Made by a program: the position numbers and the translations under genes. From Platycnemis pennipes (taxonomy: Eukaryota > Arthropoda > Insecta > Odonata > Platycnemididae): a DNA stretch of 64,000 nt. The notes under the pieces were generated by a model that ran no database searches, was not told the origin of the DNA, and worked only from the letters and a program-made list of their open reading frames with translations. The DNA is taken from contig OW121854.1 of NCBI GenBank assembly GCA_933228895.1, positions 5,273,131 to 5,337,130 of the forward strand, written 5' to 3'. Shown one piece after another: positions 1 to 9,868 of the stretch. Numbering within the stretch: position 1 is the first letter of the stretch; each line of letters begins with the position of its first letter.

Positions 1-149
1 AGCTTCTGTGGAAGAGATAGTGACATTTCCAATAGGCCAACAACTTTGAGTTAGAATCGGTATGATATTGTGTTCGTAGTTCTTAATGAAAGCCATTGCC
101 AAGAGGCATCTCACCTTCGAAAGTGATCCAAAGTAGGGATCATTTCTGT

Positions 150-260
150 TGTCCTTGTCATCTTCGGAGTAAATCCATAGCTTCCCAAGTCAAATGTCGT
201 GGGTTGGGATCCCGCTGGGGAGGGTTTTCCTCCAACCATGAGTTGGATGTGCGCGTGCTG
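150..260 (+). mobile_element. tRNA-derived SINE fragment (type S3)
   Basis: The stretch contains a B-box-like block (GGGTTGGGATCCCGC near 205-220) followed by a T/C-rich body with CCTCCAACCATGAGTTGG. This arrangement, a tRNA-like promoter followed by an unrelated body, is typical of arthropod tRNA-derived SINEs. The A box is not clear. It abuts the D repeat at 263. No copy of the same body was seen elsewhere in the window, so the call rests on the B box and my recollection of similar SINEs. Confidence 0.45.
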
Positions 261-262
261 TA

Positions 263-806
263 AATGGGGGCGTTTACTCGGAACCGAAATCGCAATTTTC
301 TACACGAAATCGTTAGATGGAAACAAAAGACGAATTTTAGTGAAAAAATTAATCTTCTAACCACAACCATTCACTCATAAATCAAAAATTAAAACAAGCA
401 AAAGGTGACGCCCACCGAAAAAACTGCTGTGATAACATTGACGTCATTTTCCTCCCGTCCTTGACTGCTTTCAGGGGAGGGGGAAGGGAGTGGAGGGGGG
501 TTCTCGGAAGGTCTGCTCGCACAGATGCTGTCGAAATCACTCCCATTGGCCGAGTCATCTGTGTCCCCCCCTTTGCGATAAGGCGAAGTAGCTTCGCGGG
601 CTCAGTTGTGATTGGACGAAGTAGATATACGTCAGAGGTTGCACCACACCCACTTTTCCGAAAGGGTTAAAAACATCAGTTTTTCGCCGCTTATAACTCG
701 GGAAATAATTGTCGGATCAGAAAACGGAAAAATACGGGTCCTTTTATTTTACAAACTCTATCAGATTCGGCAATAACAAAGATATGGTAAACCCCACGAC
801 CCCATT
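263..806 (+). mobile_element. D repeat, full-length copy (candidate MITE)
   Basis: First of seven copies of a roughly 540-bp repeat with no coding capacity. It begins AATGGGGGCGTTTACTCGG and ends GACCCCATT, giving imperfect terminal inverted repeats (AATGGGGGCG / AATGGGGTCG). Internal landmarks shared between copies are AAAGGTGACGCCCACCGAA, TTGACGTCATT, a G-rich GGGAGTGGAGGGGGG block and GTTTTTCGCCGCTTATAAC. Other copies lie at 25119, 36908, 37339, 40237, 45659 and 51718. Short open frames inside it (for example 461-670) are not conserved between copies. A non-autonomous DNA transposon is the best guess; the transposase superfamily is unknown. Confidence 0.65.
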
Positions 807-842
807 GTGCCACAGCGTGTGCATGAAAAAAAAAAACTAGAG

Positions 843-1366
843 GAGATGGTAGAATAGCCCGGGCAAAGAAGGCATTCTATCAGAGGAAGAATCTACTTAC
901 ATCTGGGAATGCAAAAGTGCAAGTAAGGAAACAATTCCTCAGAACGTACACCTGGAGCGTATTTCTTAGTGGCAGAGATGGCATGGGAGGGGACGGGAGC
1001 AGAGAGAGCAAGGTTAGAAGCATTCCGAATGTGATGCTATGTAGATTAAATGGATCCACCGAGCGAGTAATGAAGAAGCCTTAAGAAGAGTGGGAGAAAA
1101 GAAAAGTCTCCTGAAAACCATAAGTAGAAGACGGGAAAATTTAATGGGCCACATGATGAGACAAGGTGGTCTGATGAAGACAATCGTCAAACGACAAGGA
1201 AGACCTCGCATGAGATATACCTACGTATAGAACAAGTGATGAGGGATGTGAGGGAGAAGAAATGCGCGAATGTGAAGAGATTAGCTGATAGAAGAATGCA
1301 GTGGAGAGCTGTGTAATATCAATCTCAGATTGCAGATAGCAATGGATTGCAGACTGATGATGATCA
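843..1366 (+). mobile_element. Family C non-LTR retrotransposon, 3' fragment
   Basis: The translation, broken by stops and frameshifts, gives the C-terminal region of an RTE-like 'endonuclease-reverse transcriptase': RIARAKKAFYQRKNLLTSG, then a VRKQF.RTY.WS block, then EEALRRVGEKKSLLKT and RRRENLMGH. The same block recurs at 29290, 29993, 36165, 43413, 47772 and 53045. It ends in a GATGATGAT-like tail near 1360 and meets an opposite-strand family C copy there, tail to tail. It is a dead 5'-truncated copy. Confidence 0.8.
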
Positions 1367-1369
1367 TTA

Positions 1370-2122
1370 TCGTCATCACCAAGGGTCAACAATCCTAGGA
1401 TTGGTTTGACGCAGCCCTCCACTCGATTCTTCAATCGGCCATCCTTTTCATTGTGACGTAATCCTTCTCTTTTACATCCTTCACAACCTGTTCCATGTAT
1501 CTCATACGAGGCCTGCGTTTCAAATCTTCCCGTTCACTTCCCTAGTCTTCATCAGGCAATTGTGTCTCAAGAAATGGCCGATTAAGTTGTCCCTTCTTCT
1601 TTTTAGAGTTGTCAGCAGACTTCTCTTTTCTCCTACTCTTCTTAGCACTTCCTCGTTACTTACTCGGTCGATCCATTTAATCTTCATCATTCTTCTATCG
1701 CACCACATTTCGAATGCTTCCAGCCTTTTCTTCTCCGCTGCTGTCATAGAAAGTGCTGGTACTTAGAAATATGTAACATAGAAAGTGCCGGCTTGTTCTT
1801 CTCCATTCTCTTCTCTATGAGCAGTCTAAAGGCCAGTATTGCTTCTCTTGTACCCTTACTTTTCCTGAATCCGAATTGATCTTAATCCAGGTACTCCTCT
1901 GCTTTTCTTTCTATTCTTCGGTAGATGATCCTGGTCAGTATCTTCGACGCATGTGTCGTCAGGCTTATAGTCCTAAAATATTCGCATTTCTCCGCTCTCT
2001 TCTTCTTGGGAATAGGAATGATGACGTTTTTCATGAAGTCCCTTGGAATTTTTCCTGTTGAGTATAAGTCGCAGATGGTTTTGTAAAGATGAGTTAATGT
2101 CTTCTCTCCTACATTTTTAATT
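1370..2122 (-). mobile_element. Family C non-LTR retrotransposon, internally deleted copy
   Basis: On the minus strand this copy contains RT sequence (LTHLYKTICDLYSTGKIP, then a PIPKKKRAEKCEYFRTISLT block, then QFGFRKSKGTREAI near 1860-1880). It then jumps to the C-terminal block (WIDRVSNEEVLRRVGEKRSL) at about 1740. The RT catalytic centre is therefore deleted. A small duplication of 'catagaaagtgc' marks the joint at about 1745-1790. The 3' end faces the plus-strand copy at 1366. The QFGFRK.KGTREAI motif is what links this family to RTE-like endonuclease-reverse transcriptases; the exact clade is not resolved. Confidence 0.8.
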
Positions 2123-2125
2123 ACT

Positions 2126-2696
2126 GATGATGATGAGTATTCATAAAATCAACACAATTACCATCCGATGCGAAATAGCAAGAGTGATCTTCAGTTTCTT
2201 CAAGGAAAGGCCGGAATGCATATCGTAGGACTATCTCCATGTTTTCGACGACGAAACCCTTCTCCGCTCCCCTCGACTAGATAGGGGCCCCGGGGGTCGT
2301 CGCGTGGACAGCGGGCCATTCCTAACGCCCTGAGGGGGGCGAGGGGAGGGGGGGGGGGGGAGCAACAGGCTTGGGGCGCGACCGAGTGGTGGTGGACCGA
2401 GGGCCTTTCACGCGATCCTGCTAGTCGGCCGCTCGCAATCACACTCGATCGCCGCCGTATATTATATGGGCCTGCCTCTCCCGTCTGCCAATCATGACGG
2501 GGAGTCCTGAGGGCCCAGCAACTTGATGAGCACATGCAATGGGACGTCACTTCCGCCGTTAGCCCTGGCCGTGTCCTGCGAGGAGGCATGGCGGAGGCTG
2601 CGGTCGAGAATGGAAGGTTAGGGAGGAAGGGTGGATAGAGGGTTTCTGATTAATTAGGTAGGTAAATTAGCCTGCTCTTCAACTACATTATTATCC
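2126..2696. other. Unassigned, GC-rich stretch
   Basis: No gene, RT similarity or terminal repeat was seen. The segment 2270-2600 is GC- and CpG-rich, with a run of 14 G at about 2348-2361. Long open frames here, on the minus strand, are explained by the low stop-codon frequency of GC-rich DNA. It could be a diverged repeat or a regulatory island. Confidence 0.4.
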
Positions 2697-2746
2697 CTAG
2701 TAAATTCAAAAAAGAAAGCACTGAACCTAGGTGGTACAATGCCGAA

Positions 2747-4618
2747 GTGAGAAAATCCCTGAGACGGCAGCGAATATGTCATGCTAAAATGAAAAAAATT
2801 AGTAAACATATGCCCACTGATGAGCGTAATGTAATTATTAAAAATTATAAAATTTCAAAATCCACTGCAAAGTCAGCCCTTAGTAATGCATTTGCAGAAT
2901 TCAAAAGAAAAACACTTGGGGAACAATTGAAAGAAAATCCAAAAGTCTTCTGGTCGTACGTAAGGGAAGTGCAAGGCCATAAGTCTGCCGTCCATTCACT
3001 TAAAAATGATAGAGGTGAAATGACCACAAACACACTCGACAAAGTTAACTTGCTAAATTCCTTCTTCCAAACCGTTTTTAACCCACCTTCCGGGGATTCA
3101 ACTGTCGTGTTACCTGACCTCTTTCAGCGGTTGATGCAACCAATTGACATTTCCTGTAATGGTATTGAAAAATTACTTAAAGATATAAGCCCCAACAAAT
3201 CTCCTGGCCCTGATCAAATTCCCTCCCGCGTATATAGAGAGTTAGCATCCGAAATTTCCCCCTACCTTGAAATAGTATTTAATAAATCCCTGACCGAACA
3301 CGTCGTACCGATGGACTGGAAAGCAGCCGATGTAACACCCATTTTTAAAAGTGGCGATAGGGAGCAGCCATCTAACTACAGACCTATATCCCTCACATCC
3401 ATTTCATGCAAGGTCCTAGAACATATAATTGTCAGTTCAGTCATGGGACACCTAGATAGCCAGAATTTATTGTCCAATGTCCAGCATGGCTTCCGAAAGA
3501 GCAGATCGTGTGAAACCCAACTTGCTCTCTTTTCCCACGATATTTTAGTTTCTGGCGAAAATAATATTCCAGTGGATGCTATATTTCTCGACTTCAAGAA
3601 GGCTTTTGACAAGGTTTCTCATAGCAAACTAATTTTGAAGTTAAAATCTTATGGGTTAGACAGTAACATTATATCATGGATTAATGATTTTCTGCATGAT
3701 CGGGTTCAAAGGGTTGTTTTGGACGGTGTTTCCTCACCGGCAATTAAAGTCACTTCGGGTGTCCCACAAGGTAGTGTGATAGGTCCACTCCTATTCCTTT
3801 TGTATATTAATGATATCCAAAAGGTGGTAAAAAGTAAGCTTCGTCTATTTGCCGATGACGCAGTAGTGTACAGGGAAATTCTATGCCCGAACGATAAAGA
3901 ATATTTAAATATTGACCTGCAAGCAATTGAAACTTGGTGTGATACATGGCAGTTAGAATTAAACTTTAAGAAATGTCTTGTAATGAATTTTTGGAAAAAG
4001 AATAGCTCTCCTCCTAGCACTTACAAAATACGTAATAATGAATTAACAAACGTGGAATCCATTAAATATATTGGAATAAGACTGACAAATGATCTTTCCT
4101 GGGGTAAACACATTCGTGAAATAATGGGTCAAGCGAATCGCAAACTGGGTTTCATTGAAAGAGTATTGGGTAAATGTGACGATCATGTACGAGAAATCAG
4201 CTACTTTTCCCTTGTTAGACCTCATTTGGAATATGCTGCCAGTGTATGGGATCCCTACGAAATCGGTCTAAGTAATAAACTTGAACGTGTGCAGCGAAGA
4301 TCGGCAAGATTTGTAAAGGGACGATACGATAATTATATTAGCGTAACCAGTCAATTAAATGAATTGAAATGGGAATCATTGTCAGATCGCAGGTTGAAAT
4401 TTAGACTTAATCTCTTCCACAAATTCCAAGGCAATATTTTCAGTGATGATGTTAAAAATATTTTACGAACCCCAACTTACTATGGCAGACTGGACCATAA
4501 TCATGAAGTTAGAGAAATTGATTGCCGAACTGACCGATTCAAAATGTCCTTTTTCCCTCCCACAATAAGAGATACGAATAACGGTAAATATGTCCTATCG
4601 GAGAGTAGCAATGAATAG
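2747..4618 (+). CDS. Reverse transcriptase of family A non-LTR retrotransposon (N-terminally truncated)
   Basis: This 623-codon ORF encodes the RT that copies element RNA into DNA at a nicked genomic target. In order it shows SPGPDQIPSRVYREL (about 151-165), NYRPISLTS (about 210), QHGFRKSRSCETQL (about 246), motif A LDFKKAFD with catalytic D282, SGVPQGS (337-343), motif C FADD with D370 and D371, and a C-terminal QRRSARFVKGRYDN block near 517. All three catalytic Asp residues are present and there is no internal stop. The listed start is GTG and arbitrary: the frame stays open upstream to about 2666 with PRWYNAEVRK, the usual linker after the endonuclease, so the true start lay in the lost 5' part. 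The first in-frame ATG is at 2789. The stop is TAG. Promoterless and without endonuclease, it is probably not mobile, but the RT itself looks intact. Confidence 0.9.
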   Translation: MRKSLRRQRICHAKMKKISKHMPTDERNVIIKNYKISKSTAKSALSNAFAEFKRKTLGEQLKENPKVFWSYVREVQGHKSAVHSLKNDRGEMTTNTLDKVNLLNSFFQTVFNPPSGDSTVVLPDLFQRLMQPIDISCNGIEKLLKDISPNKSPGPDQIPSRVYRELASEISPYLEIVFNKSLTEHVVPMDWKAADVTPIFKSGDREQPSNYRPISLTSISCKVLEHIIVSSVMGHLDSQNLLSNVQHGFRKSRSCETQLALFSHDILVSGENNIPVDAIFLDFKKAFDKVSHSKLILKLKSYGLDSNIISWINDFLHDRVQRVVLDGVSSPAIKVTSGVPQGSVIGPLLFLLYINDIQKVVKSKLRLFADDAVVYREILCPNDKEYLNIDLQAIETWCDTWQLELNFKKCLVMNFWKKNSSPPSTYKIRNNELTNVESIKYIGIRLTNDLSWGKHIREIMGQANRKLGFIERVLGKCDDHVREISYFSLVRPHLEYAASVWDPYEIGLSNKLERVQRRSARFVKGRYDNYISVTSQLNELKWESLSDRRLKFRLNLFHKFQGNIFSDDVKNILRTPTYYGRLDHNHEVREIDCRTDRFKMSFFPPTIRDTNNGKYVLSESSNE

Positions 4619-4787
4619 CATTGGTAGCTGCATGTTGGTATGAGTACTTAAAGCTAACCCTACCAGCAGAATGTTTTTGCATGTTTTCTTTGCAATTTCT
4701 ATCTTTTTTAAATAGTGATGTTCTGACTACTATATTAATACTATTCCTTTTTTATGCATGAAATGTAGTGCATGTTTGGTGAGCAAT

Positions 4788-4845
4788 CACCCCCTGCCAC
4801 ACACCCTTGTGGTGGTTTGCAGGGTATTATGTAGATGTAGATGTA
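4788..4845 (+). other. 3' stem-loop and (TAGATG)n tail of family A
   Basis: CCCTGC (4792-4797) can pair with GCAGGG (4819-4824), with an inner CACC/GGTG pairing, followed by GTATTAT and two and a half TAGATG units. The same stem and tail occur at the 3' end of every A and B copy in the window, although the bodies of A and B differ. By analogy with CR1/L2-type elements this is probably the RNA signal that the RT recognises; that role is inferred. Confidence 0.7.
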
Positions 4846-4867
4846 CATCGACGCAATACATCTCATC

Positions 4868-5536
4868 TAAAGAGTAATGGGTAAATGTGCCGATCATGCA
4901 CGAGAAATCAGCTACTTTTCCCTTGTAAGACCTCATTTGGAATATGCTGTCAGTGTATGGGATCCCTACGAAATCGGTCTAAATAACGAACTTGAACGTG
5001 TGTAGCGAAGATCGGCAAGATTTGTAAAGGGACGGTACGATAACCTTATTAGCGTAACAAGTCTATTAAATGAATTAAAATGGGAATCCTTGTCAGATCG
5101 CAGGTTGAAATGAAAACTCTTAAATAAATTCCAAGATAATTTTTTCAGTGATGACGTTACAAATATTTTGCGAACCCCACCTTACTATGATAGACTGGAC
5201 CATAATCACAAAATTAGATAAATAGATTGCCGAACCGTCAGATTCAATTTTTCCTTTTTTCCTCCTACAATTAGGATTATGAATATCGGTAAATATTTAT
5301 ATGAAATACGAGTACATCAATGAATAGCATAGGTAGTTGGTATAAAGACCCTAGGAAAACCCAAATAACAGCATCATATTACTTGCTTGATTTGCTATAT
5401 TTACCTTTTTAAAAAAATTGATTTTTAGACTACAATTAAAACTAGACTGCATGATATATAGTGCATGTTTGGTGAGAATTTACCCCCTTTCATACACCAT
5501 TATGGCGGCTTGCAGGTGTTATGTAGATGTAGATGT
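4868..5536 (+). mobile_element. Family A 3' fragment (A2)
   Basis: Similarity to A1 begins at GAGTAATGGGTAAATG (A1 about 4160) and continues through the C-terminal RT region (RRSARFVKGRYDN block at about 5010), with in-frame stops, into the 3' UTR and a GTAGATGTAGATG tail. It starts about 25 bp after the tail of A1 and ends against a minus-strand B copy, so three copies lie in direct succession. Confidence 0.85.
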
Positions 5537-6138
5537 GAAAATCCTGCAAGCCACCGCGAGGGTGTGTGGCAGGGGGTGAAGATCACTTTTGACATGAAAA
5601 CCGGATACTACATTGGAAACATGTTAGATAATAGGGTCACATGCAACTAGATGGTTAGTTTCTGCAGAGTAATAAAGGGATTGGTTGTTAATACATTCGT
5701 CATGCACTACAAGGTACTCTACCATATAACACCTACCTATCCCTTTCGTATCCCTTGTTCTATTTATATTACGGGGAAAAACTGACATTTTGATTCTATC
5801 GATACGACAATCTATCTCTCTAATCTTATTCTCTTGTCGAATCTAGCATAATATGCTAGGGATTTCAAAATATTTGCAATATTTTCTGTAAAGTATCCGT
5901 TTTTAACTTCAGCAATATATTTAATATACACTCTAACCAACGGTATGATATTGATTCCCAGCCTAATTCTTCTATTAATTCTGATACCCTACTAAACCTA
6001 TCGTAACAGCTTTTAAACCAAAACAAACCTAACTGCTCTACGTTGCATACGGCCTACTTCTCTCATCAAATATGATTCTTTCTATTCCATGCACTGGCTG
6101 CATATTAAAGGTGGGGCCTAAATAGTGAAGTAACGAAA
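5537..6138 (-). mobile_element. Family B non-LTR retrotransposon, 3' fragment
   Basis: The shared 3' stem-loop (ATCCTGCAAGCCACCGCGAG) is followed on the minus strand by the B-type 3' UTR (GGGGTGAAGATCAC, then ATAATAGGGTCACATGCA, then GTAATAAAGGGATTGGTTG). It then runs into degenerate RT C-terminal sequence up to about 6138 (GGTGGGGCCTAAA on the plus strand). Related copies lie at 12683, 15646 and 48410. Confidence 0.8.
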
Positions 6139-6254
6139 GGTGAGTTTGTTGCAAAATTAGATTAGAACTCATGTTGGATCGATTCTGCTTGATTCTGCGT
6201 CGCTACCCGCCAACGCCGGGAGAATCATGAGAGTTATCTTTTCAACCCAGCTAA

Positions 6255-6400
6255 GTTGTGTGGTGAGGTCGTTAGAATACTAGCCTCACATAAGGGCGAC
6301 CCGTTTTCTATTCCCGGCATTGTCAGGTTTTTATAGTTGACTCCAGGTCCCTTCTCGAGTGTTCTTATGGTAGTTTGTCACCTGAAGTTCAATATCCTTC
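6255..6400 (+). mobile_element. tRNA-derived SINE, type S1, degenerate
   Basis: A-box-like GTGGTGAGGTCGTTAGAATA and a decayed B box (CGTTTTCTATTCCCGG) are spaced as in the clearer S1 copy at 54150-54405. The segment between them (ACTAGCCTCACATAAGGG) also aligns with S1. The body is strongly diverged. Confidence 0.5.
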
Positions 6401-6499
6401 AATAAATAAAAAAGATGAACTTTCACCCTTACAAATAAACGGTGATCCAATTCTTTATTGCGAGGCAGTTAGAAATCTGGAATATTGGTAGTTATATGA

Positions 6500-6870
6500 A
6501 AATCTATCATGGTCTACCATGAATATAATGTCTGTAAAACCGTCAAAAAATCATTGTTTTCTCTTCTTAGATGGACACGTGATTTCCATATTTCTTGAGG
6601 CACAGCTGATTTCGGCGTTCATTTTGCCAAATTTTGATTATGCCGATATAGTTTATCAAGAACTATCACAAGAACGGCTACAAGAGCTGTCACTAAAACT
6701 TCAACGCTCTCAGAATGCTTGCATCAGAGTCATTTTCAGTCTACAGGTATCAGATCACATCAACCGGTACTTATCTAAATCAACTATCTTGGTTAAAACT
6801 TAGTTACAGATGTCAGCTTCACACCCCTTTCTCTTCATTATCAAATTATGAACTCTAAAACGCTTCAGTG
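6500..6870 (+). mobile_element. Non-LTR retrotransposon fragment, C-terminal RT region (family I)
   Basis: The frame at 6519-6803 reads AQLISAFILPNFDYADIVY, then LKLQRSQNACIRVIFSL, then SDHINRYL. This is the post-RT pattern 'LP.FDYAD.VY...LQ..QNACIR.IF.L...DHI' seen in Jockey/CR1-type elements. A shifted frame continues with YLNQLSWLKLSYRCQLHT. No other copy of this family is in the window. It is a pseudogene fragment. Confidence 0.6.
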
Positions 6871-7054
6871 CCTCATTAAAGAATTCAGGAAGCTGAATAA
6901 TGAACCATCCATGAAACTAGTATGCGAGGGAATCATCATAAACCGGTAGTACCTCACCACCGGACGACTATCTTCAATAAATCATTCACTGTCACTGCAA
7001 GTCGCACTTCAAGTTCACTATCCAGTCCATTGGTTGGGACCAATGATCCGTCGG

Positions 7055-7125
7055 CACCTTTCGTGAAGAGTAGTCTAGTGCCGACGCCGGGTTTCTCTCC
7101 GCCCTTTCTCCGTTCCTAATGTTCC
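7055..7125 (+). mobile_element. S1 SINE 3'-end fragment
   Basis: GAAGAGTAGTCTAGTGCCGA followed by CGCCGGGTTTCTCTCC matches, on the opposite strand, the 3' end of the S1 SINE near 54160-54205 (AAGAGTAGGCTGATGCCGAC). Confidence 0.5.
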
Positions 7126-7175
7126 TATGCCCTGAATGGCGCAAATAAAATTAGTCTCCGGCTATATCCAAAATT

Positions 7176-7762
7176 CATCTACATCTATACAACACCCTGC
7201 TAACCACCATAAAGGTGTGTGACAGGGGGTGAGTTCACACCAAACATGCATTAAATATCAAGCATAAAAATATGAGTAATTATATTGTAGTCTTTGAAAT
7301 TTATAAAAAATAAATATAGTGAAGCAAGTATGCAGAAACATGCTGGTAGTTGGGTTTGCTTAAAGTCCATTGCCCAACATGCCACTACCTACGCATTCCC
7401 TTGATACACCTGTATTTATACAACAGGATATATTTACTGCTATTAATATCCCTAATTGTACGAGGAAAGAAGAACATTTAAAATCAGTTAGTTCGGAAAT
7501 CAATTTCTCTAATTTTATGATTTTGTTGCAGTGTACCATAGTAAGTTGTAGTACGCAAAATATATTTAACGTAGTCAGTGAAACTATTATCTTGGAATTT
7601 AAGGGATTAAGTCCAGATTTCAACTTACGGTCTGATAATAATTCCAATTTAAGATCATCTAATAGACCGGTTACGCAAGTACTATTACCATAACATGCCT
7701 TTACGAAACTTGGCGAACTTTGCTGCACCCTCTCCAGTTCATTATTTAAGCCTCCCGTTCTG
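7176..7762 (-). mobile_element. Family A 3' fragment
   Basis: This reverse-strand copy has the (CATCTA)n tail at 7176, the 3' stem-loop (CACCCTGCTAACCACCATAA), the A-type 3' UTR and the decayed C-terminal RT block up to about 7760. Stops interrupt every frame. Confidence 0.85.
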
Positions 7763-8306
7763 AGGCAGGAATGGGAACAATCAGAAAATGGAAACGGTGT
7801 CGGAGGGGATGAAATTAATCTGAGCCAGATGCCAATGGAAGAAGATAGCGAGAGGTAGCAGAAAATTCTCAGGCCGTCGTGCCCGTTCAACCTGTTAAGG
7901 GGTTCAAGTCTGGGTTGACGCGATCAGGTGAAGGGAGGGCGTTGGCCCACTAATGCAAATTGCGTTCTTTTCAATGTCCATTATCTACTGTCATCTGTTT
8001 CTGGTGCCGGAACGTATATGTTCCTCTGATGGCGACATTCGGATGAAAGATGAACGTGTTTTTCATCGATTTCTCTCGAGTGGGTGGATTGGAGGTCAAC
8101 TGATGCAAAGTCGTGCCTTGTATTCACGAACCGGATCCGTTCATCGCATTGTCGTTCTTCCAGCCGATGTGTTCCTGAAATACTCTCTTTCACCGGCATA
8201 TTCAATGTATCTGGCAATATCGAGTGTGAGCACGAAATATACACTCAATGACCTTTCTAAAAATGAGGGAATATTCCCCAGATGTCTGTCCATCTTCAAC
8301 TACGCA
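7763..8306. other. Unassigned
   Basis: No repeat match or gene was found. Overlapping frames of 87-122 codons exist on both strands at 7953-8321 but show no recognisable domain. Confidence 0.3.
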
Positions 8307-8453
8307 GGACCATATTCATAATCTCAGCTGTAGTCTCGCTTCTACTGCGTACATCCTGAAATCCGTAAAACATGTCAAATTGGTGTAAGGTGCAAAGGTG
8401 TAATACTTCTAAGCGTCACACTGATAACTGAATTGAGATTCTGAATATGGCCC
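8307..8453. mobile_element. F MITE, short copy
   Basis: Terminal inverted repeats read GGACCATATTCATAATCTCA at the left and TGAGATTCTGAATATGGCCC at the right. Four more copies, complete or partial, lie at 42128, 42262, 62619 and 62873. The outer sequence GGGCCATATTCAGAATCTCA is the family signature. It is non-coding and probably a DNA-transposon derivative. Confidence 0.7.
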
Positions 8454-8794
8454 AGAATCTTAACTACAGGTAGAGGCGGGATGATTAGGCATGGCACATC
8501 GTCGCACACAATCGCATTTGGAGCGACTACAGCACCGGTGTTGATGATGAGTTGCAGCAGTAATCAATGCGGCTTCACGTGAAATACACCCTCTGATGCT
8601 AGAGCATTCTCAAGGGGACGAGGCATATCATGACTCATGTACGGTGTGTGAAATGAAAGCTGCAACGCTGTAATTCAACATAAACTACATGGGCGACCTA
8701 GGTTTCGACTCATAAAATTACCATCAGGTGCATGCATAAGAATTGGAAGAAGATTGCATAAGAATCTTAATCTTGTAATTGCATGCATAACAAC

Positions 8795-8905
8795 GGCAAG
8801 ATTTGTTAACGGACGGTATGGCAACTATATTATCGTAACCGTCTATTAGATGAAATAAAATGGGTCTCATTATCTGACTGTAGGTTGAAATTTAGACTTA
8901 CTGTC
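8795..8905 (+). mobile_element. Family A internal fragment
   Basis: Short match to the C-terminal RT block of A1 (GGCAAGATTTGTTAACGGAC to GGTTGAAATTTAGACTTA, A1 about 4303-4410). It has no 3' end of its own. Confidence 0.65.
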
Positions 8906-9494
8906 AGCGCCAAAATCCTGTAGACTCGAGTTTAAAACTAAATAACTCCGAAACCGTTCATTGGATTTTCACGTTATTTGCATTTTAATTTAGATAACTT
9001 TGTTTTTGATTGAATACATTGTTAGAATAATTATTAAAAACAAATTTTGGAACCGTTCCTTACGTTAGAGTAAAAAAAGAGCCCAATTTATTTTAGCGCT
9101 ACGGCGCCATGCGTCACTTTGACGTCAAATAACTCTCAAGAAAACGTTTGACAAAAGCAAATTTTTAAGGAAGGTGAATTATATCTTTATCATTACGTCT
9201 ACAAAGTTTCAAGGTTTTAACTTTAGTACTTATTGGTATGCTATTCCATTTATAACCGCACTTTCTCTAGGCAACTATGCATCATGGCGCCACGAGAATA
9301 AAACTGTCATCTTCCTCTTTAAATTTCCAGAGCGAATCAGATATTATCATTTAGCTGAAGGTAGCACCTTATTTTACATCGAATTGTATGTTTCCTGAAA
9401 TAACGAGCGAGCCCAGAGCAGGACACTCCGCTTGCACGCTGCGCGGCGTTGTAATTATGTAAATGTAGATGAGAATGAATTTGAGCACTCTTCT
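8906..9494. other. Unassigned AT-rich stretch
   Basis: No coding signal was seen. At 9450-9475, GTAATTATGTAAATGTAGATG may be a decayed A/B tail, but the stem-loop before it is not convincing. Confidence 0.3.
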
Positions 9495-9560
9495 TGTGGA
9501 TGTAACCTGATGATGACTTCATAAGTCGAAACCTAGGTCGTGAATAAAGTTTAAATGGAA
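9495..9560 (+). repeat. Small hairpin motif, hammerhead-like core
   Basis: CTGATGA (9507-9513), one T, a stem GACTT/AAGTC (9515-9519 and 9523-9527), then GAAA (9528-9531), then CCTAGG and TC. The following GTGAATAAAGTTTAAATGG resembles the AATAAA-containing flank of the same motif at 24250 and 20815. The layout matches a hammerhead core except for one extra base before stem II; no good stem I was found. Confidence 0.45.
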
Positions 9561-9868
9561 TTCCAAGGTACAGCTGTCATTTCACAATGTTGAGCAAGTT
9601 CCACAAAGTTTTGTCTGATACAACAAACCATATACTGACTGAATCATATTTGCACTGACACGTCGTATATATGAGAATGTGACGACACCAATTGCACTTT
9701 GTATACCTACTATAGATAAAGAGCCTCATACAAGCGTTCAAAAATAGCCTCAAATGACACTGTCTACCCTTTACCAATATACTCTGGTAGCTTCCACCGC
9801 ATATGTGTTCGTTTTAAATTATGATTAGAATGAATGACATTCTGGTGGTTCTCTGATTTAGTTTTTAT

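Larger units (their letters stand above)
2697..4845 (+). mobile_element. Family A non-LTR retrotransposon, 5'-truncated copy A1
   Basis: This copy has an RT ORF, a 3' UTR of about 220 bp, a 3' stem-loop (CCCTGC at 4792, GCAGGG at 4819) and a terminal GTAGATGTAGATGTA tail (4831-4845). The 5' boundary is set by where similarity to the second long copy begins (AGTAAATT at 2699 matches about 57010). The endonuclease domain is missing, as expected after incomplete target-primed reverse transcription. The RT motifs (QHGFR.SRSCETQL, SGVPQGSV, FADD) place it in the CR1/L2/Jockey group; the clade needs a tree. Confidence 0.9.

Noticed and set aside
461..670. ORFs within D repeats (also near 25200, 40417 and 45842)
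   Set aside because: The translations are partly alike only because the DNA repeats are alike; frames differ in length and are broken in other copies, so coding is unlikely.
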